A stretch of DNA of 64,000 nt from Struthio camelus (lineage: Eukaryota > Chordata > Aves > Struthioniformes > Struthionidae), in NCBI RefSeq assembly GCF_040807025.1, contig NC_090942.1, forward strand, positions 43,354,911 to 43,418,910. The letters are read 5' to 3'. Below the pieces are notes generated by a model. That model had not been told where the DNA came from, did no database searches, and worked only from the letters and a program-made list of their open reading frames with translations. Positions 27,356 through 39,420 of the stretch are shown here, piece after piece. Numbering within the stretch: position 1 is the first letter of the stretch; each line of letters opens with the position of its first letter. The translations under genes were made by a program, and so were the position numbers.

Positions 27356-29948
27356 TAGTTTCCTTCATATGTCTATTTTGAATTAGCTCTAGCCTTGAGA
27401 GGCTGGTTCCTCTATCTAGGAGCAACACAGTTAGAGTGGCATTTTTTAAAAAGAGACACTTTCTTCAATTCCTTTATACAAACACACTCCCATAAGCTAA
27501 TAGGAAAAAAGTTCAAAGAAAAGACTGAAAATGAAAATCTGAAGAGTGCAGATAAATACCGCTGACTTCGTTAACTACATTTCAACCTGATTTCATAGCA
27601 TTTGCACAGATTAATAGAAACACAAGACCAGCCTGAGCCTGGGCTCCTGACAAGCCCTGTTTATTGGCTTTTCCTGTAAGGAAGCAAGTGAAGGGGGGAT
27701 TTACTGTCACTTGAAGACAGCCGGAGAGGCAGGTTCCCCAATACCCAGAGCAGGCCAGCCTACAGCCGGGGTTTTCTCCTGCAACCTGCCTGCATTCAGA
27801 GACAAATTTGCACTCATACTCAAATATTCATGAGTAATTTTTGATGTCAGCTCCTAAAACTACGCCTTCTGAGCTGTTCTAGAGGCTGATATAGCTCTAT
27901 GTTGCCCTCATGGCTTGGTGTTGTCACACAGTGTCACTACAAAGACCTGTAGGTACACGAGGCGGGAGGGCCACATCGACAGCTCTGCTAAGAGGCAGCC
28001 CTGGCTTGAGATTTCTCCTCAGGCATCCCCTGAAGACTGTGTTTTGTCCTCCCCTGATTATGGGTTCGCATCAATATATTATGGAAGCAAGGTGCGTTTA
28101 AGCATATATATGGCTGAAGAGAATAGCGGTGATGCACCCAATATATTAAAATAGCTGATGCTAAAACACACTATTACATCTGTGTTTGCCCCTGTGCAGG
28201 ACAGGCACAGGAGCGGGTTCTGCCCTCATCGAAACTGGAGGGGCTGGAGGAGCTGGGCTCCCGTGCGCAATGGAAAGAATAGATGCAGTATTTCCCAATG
28301 GGTAAGGATGGTTAAAGATGTGGGTTTTTTGGTTGCAGAAAGGCCAGCATAAATTCAAGTGTCTCCATAGCTCTATGCTAAACGCTAACTGGTCATCAGA
28401 CTACGGTGTGGATGTAGGTAAGTGCTTCAGTATTGACATAAAACGGAGGAAGTCAGTTGTCTCTGGAAGATGCATCATACCACGATTAATGAACTCTTCA
28501 AGGACTTGTGAGAGAGCCTGAAGAATGTTAAATCCAGTTTTGGAATCTAACAGCCAAATTCTAGCCACCCTTTAAAGGAAGGTGAAGAGATCGGGATCGC
28601 AACATGCTATGAAATAGTCAGAATACTTGGAGTGCTGGAGCAGGAAAGCTTTCTGGTCACCCAAAGATATGCAGTCACAATGGCCTGGGTTACGCTGCAC
28701 TGTGTCTCACCTGCATCTGTTGGAGGAGTCCCGTAGAAATACATAAAATGAAAGTAACAGGATTATTCAAAGATTTCATTATTGTTCCTCACAAGGATGT
28801 CCAAATCTGATCTCAAATAAAGTAGGTTCTGTTCCTTTTCCTTATTCATCCTATGTAAATTCTGTGAATTAGTTCCAAAGTTACAGTCAGTCACATTGGT
28901 CAGTTTTTAATTAAAACCCAAGTGTTGCACAAATACATACACTGCTCATGATATAAATGGCATGAAGATCTGAAGTAAGAGAAGAAACTAATTGTGGCTT
29001 GCTAAATCATCCTCTGAATGAAAACTAGGCAGAAATTTTAAGCTCTTGCAAATGTCAGTCACAGAAGATGGTATGTCAAAATGACACAAGGGCAGTGTAA
29101 ACCGGCCGCTGGATGTGCATGACCAGCTACGCGGCTGGAAAACCAAACAGCTCTGCGTTCGGAGACGTGCTACCCAGCAGCTTCACTGAATCCGTGTTTT
29201 GTAGCCGCTTGTGGGTGTGTTGTTCCTAAGTAAAACATGACTGAATGACAGTAAATAGCAGAAGAGCTTTCCTAGAAACAAGTAATGTACTCTCTTAACA
29301 GATTATTGTTGAGACTAATGTATGATGTACAAGGAAACAAGCGTGAGATAACATTTTCAAAATAGACCATGACGGTTTCACCACATCAGGCCCATGGTAT
29401 TCTGGTGAGTAATGTCCGTCCTTATCAATGCGCTATGTGATTCATGCCTAGGAGCAACGGGGCCGTGAAGAGTGTCAAAATGCCGGCAAATATCGCCACC
29501 AGCCCCATTCTGCGGTCAAGGCAGCTCAGGCGGGCAAAAAACCCAACTTTGCTCACTCGTATAAAAAAATATATATATTTACCTTGAGTTTTCCTGGCTG
29601 TGTCAGGACGAGGCGTTCGGGGCAAGGGAGGGATGGCGTAGGTCCTGCCCGGGGCGCCACCAGCCCTGGCGGAGTGTGTCTCATCACCGAATCCGTGGCA
29701 AGAAAGCCCCCCACACAGGGACGGCCTTTCTGTGCCGTACCCAGCACTGCGTTGTCTCCGACCAGTCCTTCGCAGTGATATGGTTGTGGAAAGCAGGAAG
29801 AAAGTAGGGCAGCTGTCCTTAAGGTAAGGACATGGGCAAGGTTTCCACCAAGCTCCTCACCCAGGAGCTCTGCTTGGAGGTGCTGGTAGCGGCCCCAGAT
29901 CCCCGTGTCCGCCCAGTCCGCAGCCCCGCAGGGTTTGCTGCTGTTACA

Positions 29949-29995
29949 TCACTCTGACGTCACTGTATCATTCTTGTGTCACTCTGATGTCACTG
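29949..29995. promoter_or_regulatory. Tandem CRE-like motif, 30-bp spacing
   Basis: tcactctgacgtcactg (29949-29965) and tcactctgatgtcactg (29979-29995) are a 17-bp duplication differing at one base. The first copy contains the full CREB/ATF palindrome TGACGTCA at 29955-29962, and the second holds TGATGTCA. The motif is clear. Regulatory activity is inferred. Confidence 0.45.
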
Positions 29996-32900
29996 AGCAG
30001 CACCTCACCGGCCACAGCCAACTGCTGTCAAGCCCCAAGCTGCAGCGGGGTATTTGCCAAGAGCGCTGCGAGGGGGAAACAGGAGACGCTGGCACGCGCA
30101 ATGGTTTTACTCTCTCAGTAGTTACTGACGGCCCGGCCCAGTCCCAGTTTACTGCCCTCTTGCCATGAGGCTGTATTAGCAGCACAAGCGTAGCTTCCAG
30201 GACAGCCTTTTTTTTGTTAGGTTAAAACTCTTTTTTCCACCCTGGAGCAATGTCCAGAGATCTTCCTTGTTGCCAGGACAGCCAAATGCATGGCATAAAT
30301 TATTGCAGGGAAAGATGCCAGAGGGGGCATGCGGAGAAGGGGATGGTGCATAACTGGCAGGGCGAGAGCCACATCCCCTGGGATTTCCTCATCCTCCTCA
30401 TCCTGCTAAGCTGCACTAACGGCCTGACACGATATCCAGCTGGCACCGGGTGAAATGCATGTGCGCAGAAGGTGGAGTGATGCTTAAAGACCTCGCACTT
30501 TCAGCAGCCCACCTCTCTATGTATGGGGAGAAAATCGTTTGAGGCATGAAAAAAATCACTGCATCTTCTGATTAAAAAGAGACATAGCCCATGTTTTCAG
30601 TATGATGGTACACTTGTTTTTCCTGTCTGTATTTACAGTAGCAACAGTAATGTTTTTGTCACACATAAAAAATAACTGATATCCAAAAGGTTACTTCTTT
30701 CCGTATTTATTTAGCAGTGGATTACTCCAGACAGACAGCATGAAATAAGGCAAACCCTCCAATTCAGGTAATTTTTTCTCCACCTAGAAAAAAAAAAATG
30801 TTTCCTTCACCCCACCCCTTCCCTCTTCTTTTCCCATTTTCCCTCATTCCACTACCCCATAAAAGAAAACGTGATGTAGAAATACAGAAATTTAGATTAT
30901 GTATCCAAATAGCTGTTGAACTCCTAAGACTCCTTCACGGCACAGCGAGGATTTTGGAGTAGGGCGATGGGGGAGGGAAGGGGCACAGCCCAGGTTGCCT
31001 ATATTGCATTATACTCGGGAATTTTTTCTTACTTGAAAGAAGTTCCTAGGGAAAAGGAAATTCAGGGTATACCGACAGTCTTTCAAATCAGATACTCTCC
31101 TTCATGAATCATTTCCTCAGAAGTGAAGGAGATGAGGTTCACAATCATATCATTACACATGCTTGTATAAAAGGTACAAAAGGCCTTTTCTTTTTAAGTT
31201 AATAGCAGGAGAATGAAACAATCTCGTTTCTTTTACAACAGAATAGTTTCATTGTTCTGCCCACATACTTTATTTGTTGAACTGACATCTGTACTAGTGA
31301 AATGGAAGAGGAAAGGGAAGCGGATGAGAGAAATAAATGAATTAAATATTTGCGATACGCTTTTGGAGAACACTATCCGACTATGTTTGGGTAAGCTTGA
31401 CATGATCTAAGCAATAGCATAAATAATCAAAAACTGAAGGGAAAATCCACAATAATCTGGTTGCAAACATTGACCTCTCTCATACATCACCCTTCCTACA
31501 GTGTTATTTTAATTTGCTTGTAAGACTGTTCCCTGAAGGCTCAATTCTGCTCTGTACGCAGACAAAATTTCCGTTGCGGGCTTGGAAAGTTGTTTTTCAC
31601 TAGGACACATTTGTTTCTGACAGCAGCTTATTGCACTGAGTTAACTCTTTGAATTTAAATTCACCGCTGCAGTTCATAATTTGTAGGTGCGCTAGGGGTT
31701 AGGCTGCATACCCCAATGGGACGCACGCCAGGGAGAGCGCGCCCTCAGCCCTTGCCCCTGCAGACCACCAAGTGCCCTCCCAGCGAAGGGAGGGCTTTTC
31801 CCACCCTCCCCATCTGCTGCTAGACATGCAAAAAATGTGTATTCCTCAGCAGGGCCGAGTAGGCTAGTCCCTAACGCCTATGCGGGCCCCGAGGGATTTG
31901 AACACCACGACTCCCTCCATCTCACCCCAGAAATGATGTTTTGGGATACCTCTGGCGGAGCAGCAAGGCTGATTTTCTGCCCCTCACCAGCATCCTTCCA
32001 CTGCCGTCACCGGCGGGACAACCCATCCAAAACGGGGCTTCCCGGGGCGAGCAAATCTCTGCCATGGTCGATCTGCCACGGCTCCTGGGCACGGACATCT
32101 GTGGTGAAGAGAAGGATGAGGCTGAAGTGCAATAGGAGAAGAAAACCCTGCATTTTGCAAAGTTCTGCTAATTCGGGGAACAGGCTTGCTCTCCTCACCC
32201 GTGCAAAGGGTCTTGCTGAAGCCAACAAGATTAAGGAATTTAGGATAATGTGGCTCCATGCAAGGAATCCCTGCAAGTTTTGCCAGTATTCCTCAGCAAT
32301 CTCCCTGCTTGTTAAATATTCTCTGGGTGTAACGCGATGGATAGGTTAATTAGCACGTACATTTTTGTGTGGACCAGCTGTCCATTCTGTCCGTCGTCAG
32401 AAATGCAAAATCCTCTGGGAATCCCTATAAGAAAACACGCTTTGTCTTCGAGGAACAAAATGGTTTTCTTTTATTATCCACTTTCACTGTAACTCATTTA
32501 GCTTATAAATCTTGACAACAGATTCTGGCCATTGATGTGTTGTTTTCTTGTGCTAAGCCTTTTTTTCTCCTTCCTCCTCTGATACCTTATACTTTCTGTT
32601 TAAATGTGAGATACAGCTGTCTCTGCCAGCAGGAGTTCACATTATAAAAATCACAAAGATTTACACAACAGGTGTTCTGCCAACCCACCACACTAACAGC
32701 TCCGTGCAATGAAACAATATACTGGGCTGGGATAAAAAATAAATCAAATTAGAAGAAGAAAACATTTGCTGGCCGGAGATCAGACTTGGCACAACTTCAG
32801 CTTAAGAGAAGAGTCTTTCTTTTTCTCTTACAGAAAGCCAAAGTAGTTTCCAAAGAAGTGGAGGGGTGAAGTTAGTCAAGTAAACTGTACATAAAGCAAT

Positions 32901-33148
32901 CCAAAGCTTATGACAAGGCTTAGTAAACAGAGGCTAAATGGGGAGAGTCTTGTTTTTAAAAAAAAATACGCATGCCCGTTGTCCAGCCACTGCTTTATTT
33001 ACTAATCCAGGGACAGTTACAAAGCAAAGGAAACCAAGTCACAGACCAACAAGTTTCAACCTTTTGCAACTTTTGGACCTGTAAAATTTTTCCAGTGCAT
33101 GATATAAAGAGCCCTGGATACAGATTTTTAAGCCTACTGGCTAAAAAT

Positions 33149-33152
33149 GTGC

Positions 33153-33186
<34 letters not shown>

Positions 33187-33238
33187 ACATATATATATAT
33201 GCGTGTGTGTGTGTGTGTGTATATACAGAGAGAGACAT
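33149..33238. repeat. (TG)n/(TA)n compound microsatellite
   Basis: Two (TG)n blocks are separated by CACA(TA)n and followed by TATACAGAGAGAG. It is a simple repeat that creates artificial Cys/Val and His/Thr open frames. Confidence 0.95.
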
Positions 33239-35525
33239 AGTCTATATATAATGCAGAATGTTATTATATTTAGATACATGATACATAATATTGCAGCAAA
33301 AATGCCCATGTTCCCAGGCAGTTGCAGACAGAGGAAAAATCTTGACATGTTTTATACAATTCAGTAAAGGAACATTCAAAACTGTATAGGCTATGTATAT
33401 AAGAGACACATTGAGACTTGGTACTAAAGCTTTCGACTGGATCAGATTAACTGGCCCTCAGGAGACAGGGCTATGAGCTCAGGAAATGCTTGAGCACTTA
33501 TCTGCATGCTTTATTCTGACAATGTGTTGGAAGGCAGAGAATGGGGACGGCAAGAAAAGCAGTCATTTCACAGGGGAAATTCACTGTATAGAAAATGGCA
33601 CAAGAACGCTGGGAAGAGGACCCTGGTCTTCACACTTAAAGCCAGATTTGAAGGCTCAAAATCCTTTGCAGACACAATTTCCATCCTGTGCACATCTCCC
33701 TGTCTCCCTGCTCCCCGCAGAGCCAACGCCAAGTGCTAACTTAAAGAAGAATTGAAGGACAGCTAGCTGCCACAAAAGTGTCCCCTTAGTTATTTCAAAC
33801 ACACAGATGGGGCAGTGCTTTCCTGAGCGTTGTGCAGGTTTAAAGGCAGGTGGAACCTTTTACTCTGCCTTCTCCAAAGAGATTTATGACAAAAGATTTC
33901 AAGTAAAGAAATAAAAGCCAAAAAGAAAAGCTGAAAAAAATCGTCATTGACTTGTACACAAGATGGTTGATCCGATGAGTGATCACATGTGAAAAATGAC
34001 CAAGTGTTGACTACGGCTACATGTACGTACCTACCTAACACTATTAGCACATTTAAAGTACAAAGCGCTAAAGATTATATCAAACCAAGAGGACTGACTA
34101 TCAAACTATGTAAACATAAGTATGCCAAATTGCTACGACAAGGGGAGAAAATGAAAAGCATGAAATAATTTTTTAAGTCCAGTCACTTCGTGTTATTGAT
34201 TTATGGGTACCCAGCAGGAAACTGAAGCACTGTTAAGAAAACAGGCACATTAAGAGCTGAAAGAGCAATGTGCAAATCCAGAATGCTCTTATATCCCTTC
34301 CTCTATGATTGCTGCTGGGTTCAATAAGGTAAATAGATATGGTACCTTCCAACCCAGAGCTGGAAGAGTTACTCTACATTTGAACACCAGTACTGATAAG
34401 CTCTAGAGGGAAGAAAGAAAGGTCTCATGCCAGATATTGACTGTAAAGGTTTAAAACTGTGTTGAAACATGAATTTCTCATTCAGGCTTTTATTGTGATT
34501 TATGGTCAGTAGTTTTGAAGATACTGAAGATATGTAAAAAAGTCTTAGTCATAAATTGAATGGGGGGATTATATTCATTAATATTATGCCATAGAGCTCT
34601 AAATCCCTGAGGATGAAGAGCATCTTCACGCATATGTGACAATGACTGTTGCGATTTGGAGGTATTCCTTGTTAATCATGATGACATCGTCAGTATTGAA
34701 ACCATTCAGCCCAGGACATTATATAAGTAAGATGACCATTGTCTGCCCCTGGTAATTGGAGATGGCTATGGATTACTTTCAGAGGAAACAATCTGGCCTT
34801 CAAATGTGTGAAATGCTGAGACTTCACACTGCTGGTTATTTTAAAAATAAGGAAGTGTCAATCACTGCAAGCAGAGCAGCAGTGAAAACTGCTCTGTTGC
34901 TGGAGCTGCTCTTGCGCTGCCCTCTGCTCTCACAGGAGCACACAGAGGGGGATTTCTTTATGCAGTTCCCATCCTGAAATAAAGCCTGCTACGCTGGGAC
35001 TCCTGGCACTGCTTTAATGCCAGCCCTAGCAAAGCCCTAGCACCAAGCTGTTGATGCACGCCCGTGCCTCCGTGCAGCCCTCCCAGGCCGTAGTGGGCAA
35101 CCAAAATGCACTTTTCTGAGCAAGGCTCCGGCTGCAAAGGCAGGTGAGATTCGTGGGTAGCCTTCCCTGGAGGCATCGCACCTGCAGCAAGAGGGGTCCT
35201 CTGAGGGGCCAGCTTGCCCTGAGGCTGCTCCCTGGCCTGCAGCCCTAAAGGTCCCCATAAAGGGAGCTGCACTGGCCAAAGCCTGATCATTCATGAAAGA
35301 TGCAGCACGCTTCGGTTCCTCAAGGCCAGCCATGAGACGCGATTTCCTGACCGCAGAGCACAACTCTGCCCATTATGGCCTCTCCTGTGGATAAAGGGCT
35401 GCCAGTTTCCACAACATTCACTGCAAAAAACACACAGCCAGCTTGGAAGCAGCCTTGGCAGGAGGGACGAGGCATCCTGAATGAAGGAGCTGCTCAGCCC
35501 TCGCGCGCCGCAAAGCTAGCACCGT

Positions 35526-35583
35526 GACCAATCCCTCCTTGTGCTTGTCTTTTCTGCCTCCTGAAAGCAAGGAGGGATTGGTC
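35526..35583. other. 58-nt hairpin with perfect 16-bp stem
   Basis: The left arm gaccaatccctccttg (35526-35541) is exactly complementary to caaggagggattggtc (35568-35583), around a 26-nt loop. The arms also contain CCAAT/ATTGG boxes facing each other. The size is near that of a short precursor hairpin, but the loop is long. It could also be the remnant of a small inverted-repeat transposon. No known microRNA seed is claimed. Confidence 0.7.
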
Positions 35584-38500
35584 CATATGTTACTCCCTTG
35601 TAGCTCATCTCCCTGGTAATTAGATTTCCTGTGTTATGCTCATAGTCACTGCTGCAGGCCAAGGCTCTCGTGGCGACGATGTGAAAGGCCAAGCAGGAAG
35701 CCCAGGGCAGCTCTGGAACGATTTTAGGTGGATGCCCTGTCAGGGAAACAGCTGGGAATATTGTTTGGGCACAACTCTCTCAGGAACTGTAGCTAATCAA
35801 CATGCTTGCCCTCTACTTTTAGCACCAGAAACCTCTGCCCTCAGCTTTGACCAGTGCAAAGAGAAATGACAGCTTCGGCAGGAGGCTGCATGGCGAGGCA
35901 CGTGGAGTGGGGACACAAGTGTTTCCCTTACAGACCTCCTATAGCACATAAGGAATAGGCACCCGGATCATGTGGCAGGGCCGGAGCCGGTCGGGCTCTG
36001 CACAGCCCGATGTCACCGGACACGGCCAAGCGCCTGAGGACGTTCAGCTCCGGCTCCCTCCTGCCATCCCCACCTGTCGGGCCGCCTCCAGCGACCCGTG
36101 TGCCGGGACACAAGGGGCTCCAGGAACTCCGGGATGAATCCGTCAGACAAAGAGTCCCATTCACAGGCATGGCTACTGACAGGCCAAATAGCAGCAATGA
36201 AAAGCACAGGGGAAAACGGAGCAGCAAAAAGAAATAGCTCTATTCCAGAGGAAGCTTTGAACATTTTAGAGCCTGCAGCTGGGCAACTCTTCTGGAAAAC
36301 GTTTTAATACAAGGAATTAAATGTTTTCCCTGAAAGCTTGAACTAAAACTGGATCTCTTGAGTGAGAGGATGCATCCTTTAGGTAGAAATTTGCTGATGT
36401 TATGATACACGAGTGATTACAAAAGTGTTTAGCATATGGCGTGTGCAACCTCTCTCAGTCTCTCAATCTTTTTTGGTTTTATGCTCTGCAGGGTGGGAAT
36501 GAGCTTACCGCACATTTGCAGCACTCATAACCCAACAGTACCCTGTCCTCAGCTGGCTCCTAGACTCTAATATATACACAAAAAACCTAAGGTAGTGCTC
36601 CTTCTGCGCTGACATAGCAATCTCCTTCTGAGGAACTCTGTGTAGGGGATGGAGTATTGCAACAGACCTCTTGTGGAGGTAGATGCCAGGGCAGTAGAGG
36701 ACTGAAAGATGTGCTGTCGGTCAGCAGAAGCAGGGACAGCCCTCCAAACACTGGGATCCTATTTCTTACCGCGTTTTGAGGTGCTAATGACATTGATGGA
36801 TCTTTCCCTCTTTGGCTCTGACAGAATATGTCTTGTGTGTCAACCGCAGTTTTGAGAAACAGAAAACACCTCTGATGTGATCAGAAGACACAGTACTTTC
36901 CACTTTTTGCTGGAGCTGTGTCACTGGCAGGCTTAAGCCGCTCACAGCACTGAAGTAAATACATCTTTAAGTGAATAAAATGCCCAAGTATGGAAAAAAC
37001 ATCACTGGGGTAATCAGTCCAACCTCAACTACTTTCTCATATTGGGTTATTCCCATTAGTAAAACCTTTCCCTTCCTTAACAAACAGGCATTTTCAAAGA
37101 GAATATAAGCCATCTTCCTAATAGAGGAAGGACTGATAGACCCTTCTGCTTCTTTTTGCTGTGCAATCCTTGATTTACCATCCAGGCATTCACATAGGCA
37201 AGTCCTTGCGATACTTCCAGGAGAAGCAGCATATCTGCCATGCACGTTATACAGCCTCCACTGCACCGACAATACTAAATAAATAAAGGCTTTTGTGACT
37301 AGGGATGTTAAATGATGCTAACTTGGCCACAATGTCCAAGGGTCACTTGCAACCTGAAGGTCTTTGGCTGGGAGACTGTCACCGCTCTGGGCTGCTCCTC
37401 CATGACTCACTCTGCAAACCAACCTCATTGCTGCAGCCAGGAGGAAATGATTCATAAATACTGACCTTTACCCTTGCCACCCCTGCAAAATGAGGTCTAT
37501 GTATAAGCACTCCCAGAACTGGAGCCATGGGAATTATAACTAGATAAACCATCCACTGACAACAACAACACGCAACCGTTTCCCCGCTCATGCTAATGGT
37601 GGAGATGTTTGCTATGAGCCTGGCACATTCAGAGAAGCACAGATTTGGGACAAAACAGAGTAATTAAGCAAGGAGAAGGTGAGTCAGAGTGGAGGAGACA
37701 GAAAGGGAAGGGTCAAAGCTGGATGAAATTCATTCGTCTCTTTTTTGTATAATTCTATGAAGTCAATGTCTCTCCTCAGAAAAACAGAGACTTACATTTA
37801 AGGATAAGAAAAACAACATTCTTCATGTCACACTCAGCCTGCGTGACTTACACTGGCAGATAAGCAGTCTTCAAAGAAGACTTGCGCTCTGTTATTGTTT
37901 GTAACACCATCACAGCATAGGATGCTCAGTCCTGTGCAACCATCCCACCGTCGATGTGCTGTACAAACGCAACCAGAAGACGGACTCTGCGCCAGAGTGC
38001 TTCCAAACCCCATGTCTGTCTCCAGCTATTGATGCAGCAGACAGGAGGCAAAGCCACGGGGGAAGGTCTCCCTTGTGAACCACCCTCACCACCAAACAGC
38101 AGCTTTAATCACCACTTCCAGGCAGCTCTCTCATCAAAATTTCCCAGTTTAAAGGTGCAAGAATTAATTTCAGCCTGAACACAAAGGGCACCAAAATACT
38201 AAAAAGAACCAAGATTTCCATTCTTCTCTCCTGCACTGGTAGACTTAACCCCCACCGCAGCTGAGATGAATTTCCAGGGCTTGCAGCATGCCTAATAAAG
38301 CTATACTCAGAAGCAAGTAATTAAACTGGCAGGGATGTCACAGAGCTAGCAAACAAGACCTACCCCTTACTTTTAAGTTCGTATTTCTATGACGAGCTGC
38401 CACAGAGGAAGAGGGTAAAGGCAAACCACTCCGTTAGGAAGATTTGCTGCTAATGATTAGCTGCCAAGTTATATGTTGCTTTCCACTTACCAGATATGCG

Positions 38501-38671
38501 GGACCCTCCACCTGTGGTCGCAACGATTGCGAGCAGAGGGTGTTACAACCAACGTGTGTTCACGGAGAAAGCATCAGCACAGAGGGTTTGTGATCCTCGG
38601 GGGTTCATAGGGAGAAAGCTATGTTTTTGGCCCTTCTCAGGACTGGTGGTTTTTTAAATTTCTGAGCAGGA

Positions 38672-39420
38672 TTAATAAATGGGCTCAAGCTCCCCTCCCT
38701 GGGGAGGCCAGAGAGACATCCTCATTGCCCAGGAGAGGGGCCTGGGGCCCTTGCGTGCTGCAGGGGCCAGGACAGTTTTCAACCTCCTTTCACCAGCTGC
38801 ACAAAGTGGTCCAAGAGGACTTCCCCACTGGGTGCAGCAGCAGCGGCCCCCCCCAGCCGACGGCCAGCCCGCAACCGAAGCAGCGGCGGGCGAACGGCTG
38901 TCTCCTGCTGCAGTGCCCCAGGGTGGATGTGGAGTAACGATGGACTTTACTGGCCTACCAGTAAAACTTTTACTGGCCTGCAGCCACCACGCTTGCAGCT
39001 TCGCTCGTGGGCCTGCTGCGCGAGACGGGCACACTCGATCTTGAGGGCAGCCGCAGCAATAGGTGGCACAAACGTAACCAGAGATCCCGGGATCTGGCTG
39101 AAACAGAGGGCGAGCAGTAGAGGAGAAGACAGCTTGGCAATTATTTGTACCGCACAAAGAAAGGACTTGCGAGGTATTTGCTGGCAAGCGATGAGCCAGC
39201 TGCAGGGCAGCTCTGGGTAAGGGTTGGCTGAGAGCAGCCACTCAACGCCGTGCCGCCCGGGCTCGAGGGGCCACGGCGGTGCCCCGTCGTGGATTTACGT
39301 TCCTCGCCGCTGCCTTTGAGACAAACGCGCTCCTGGCCGTGGGCCCGCTGCACGCGCTTGGGTCCGGGGCTGTCGCTGCAGCCTGCCCGTTCCCTTCGGT
39401 ACGTGTCCTCTCCTCGAGCG
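38672..39420. other. CpG-rich stretch of unknown nature
   Basis: GC-rich sequence, densest in CpG at about 39230-39420, with long open frames on both strands (189 codons on minus at 38672-39241). The translations match nothing I know, so the frames probably reflect base composition. It is a candidate orphan CpG island. Confidence 0.35.

Larger units (their letters stand above)
20661..35525. other. Intergenic DNA, no gene recognised
   Basis: No protein homology was seen on either strand. Notable contents are a 16-bp palindrome at 23040-23055, a CpG-rich patch at 25880-26060, a hairpin at 27330-27355, a GC-rich patch at 29585-29770, a duplicated CRE-like motif at 29949-29995, a polypyrimidine stretch at 30800-30860, and a TG microsatellite at 33149-33238. 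The 170-codon frame at 31837-32349 begins at GTG and resembles nothing known. Confidence 0.55.

Noticed and set aside
31837-32349. 170-codon plus-strand frame
   Set aside because: It starts at GTG, has no similarity to a known family, and lies in intergenic DNA.
32972-33367. Cys/Val-rich and His/Thr-rich frames on the two strands
   Set aside because: Created by the TG/CA microsatellite.
37750-37762. aattctatga resembling a CR1 tail octamer
   Set aside because: The upstream sequence has no CR1 3' UTR similarity. A single octamer occurs by chance.
38672-39241. 189-codon minus-strand frame
   Set aside because: A GC-driven open frame with no recognisable domain.
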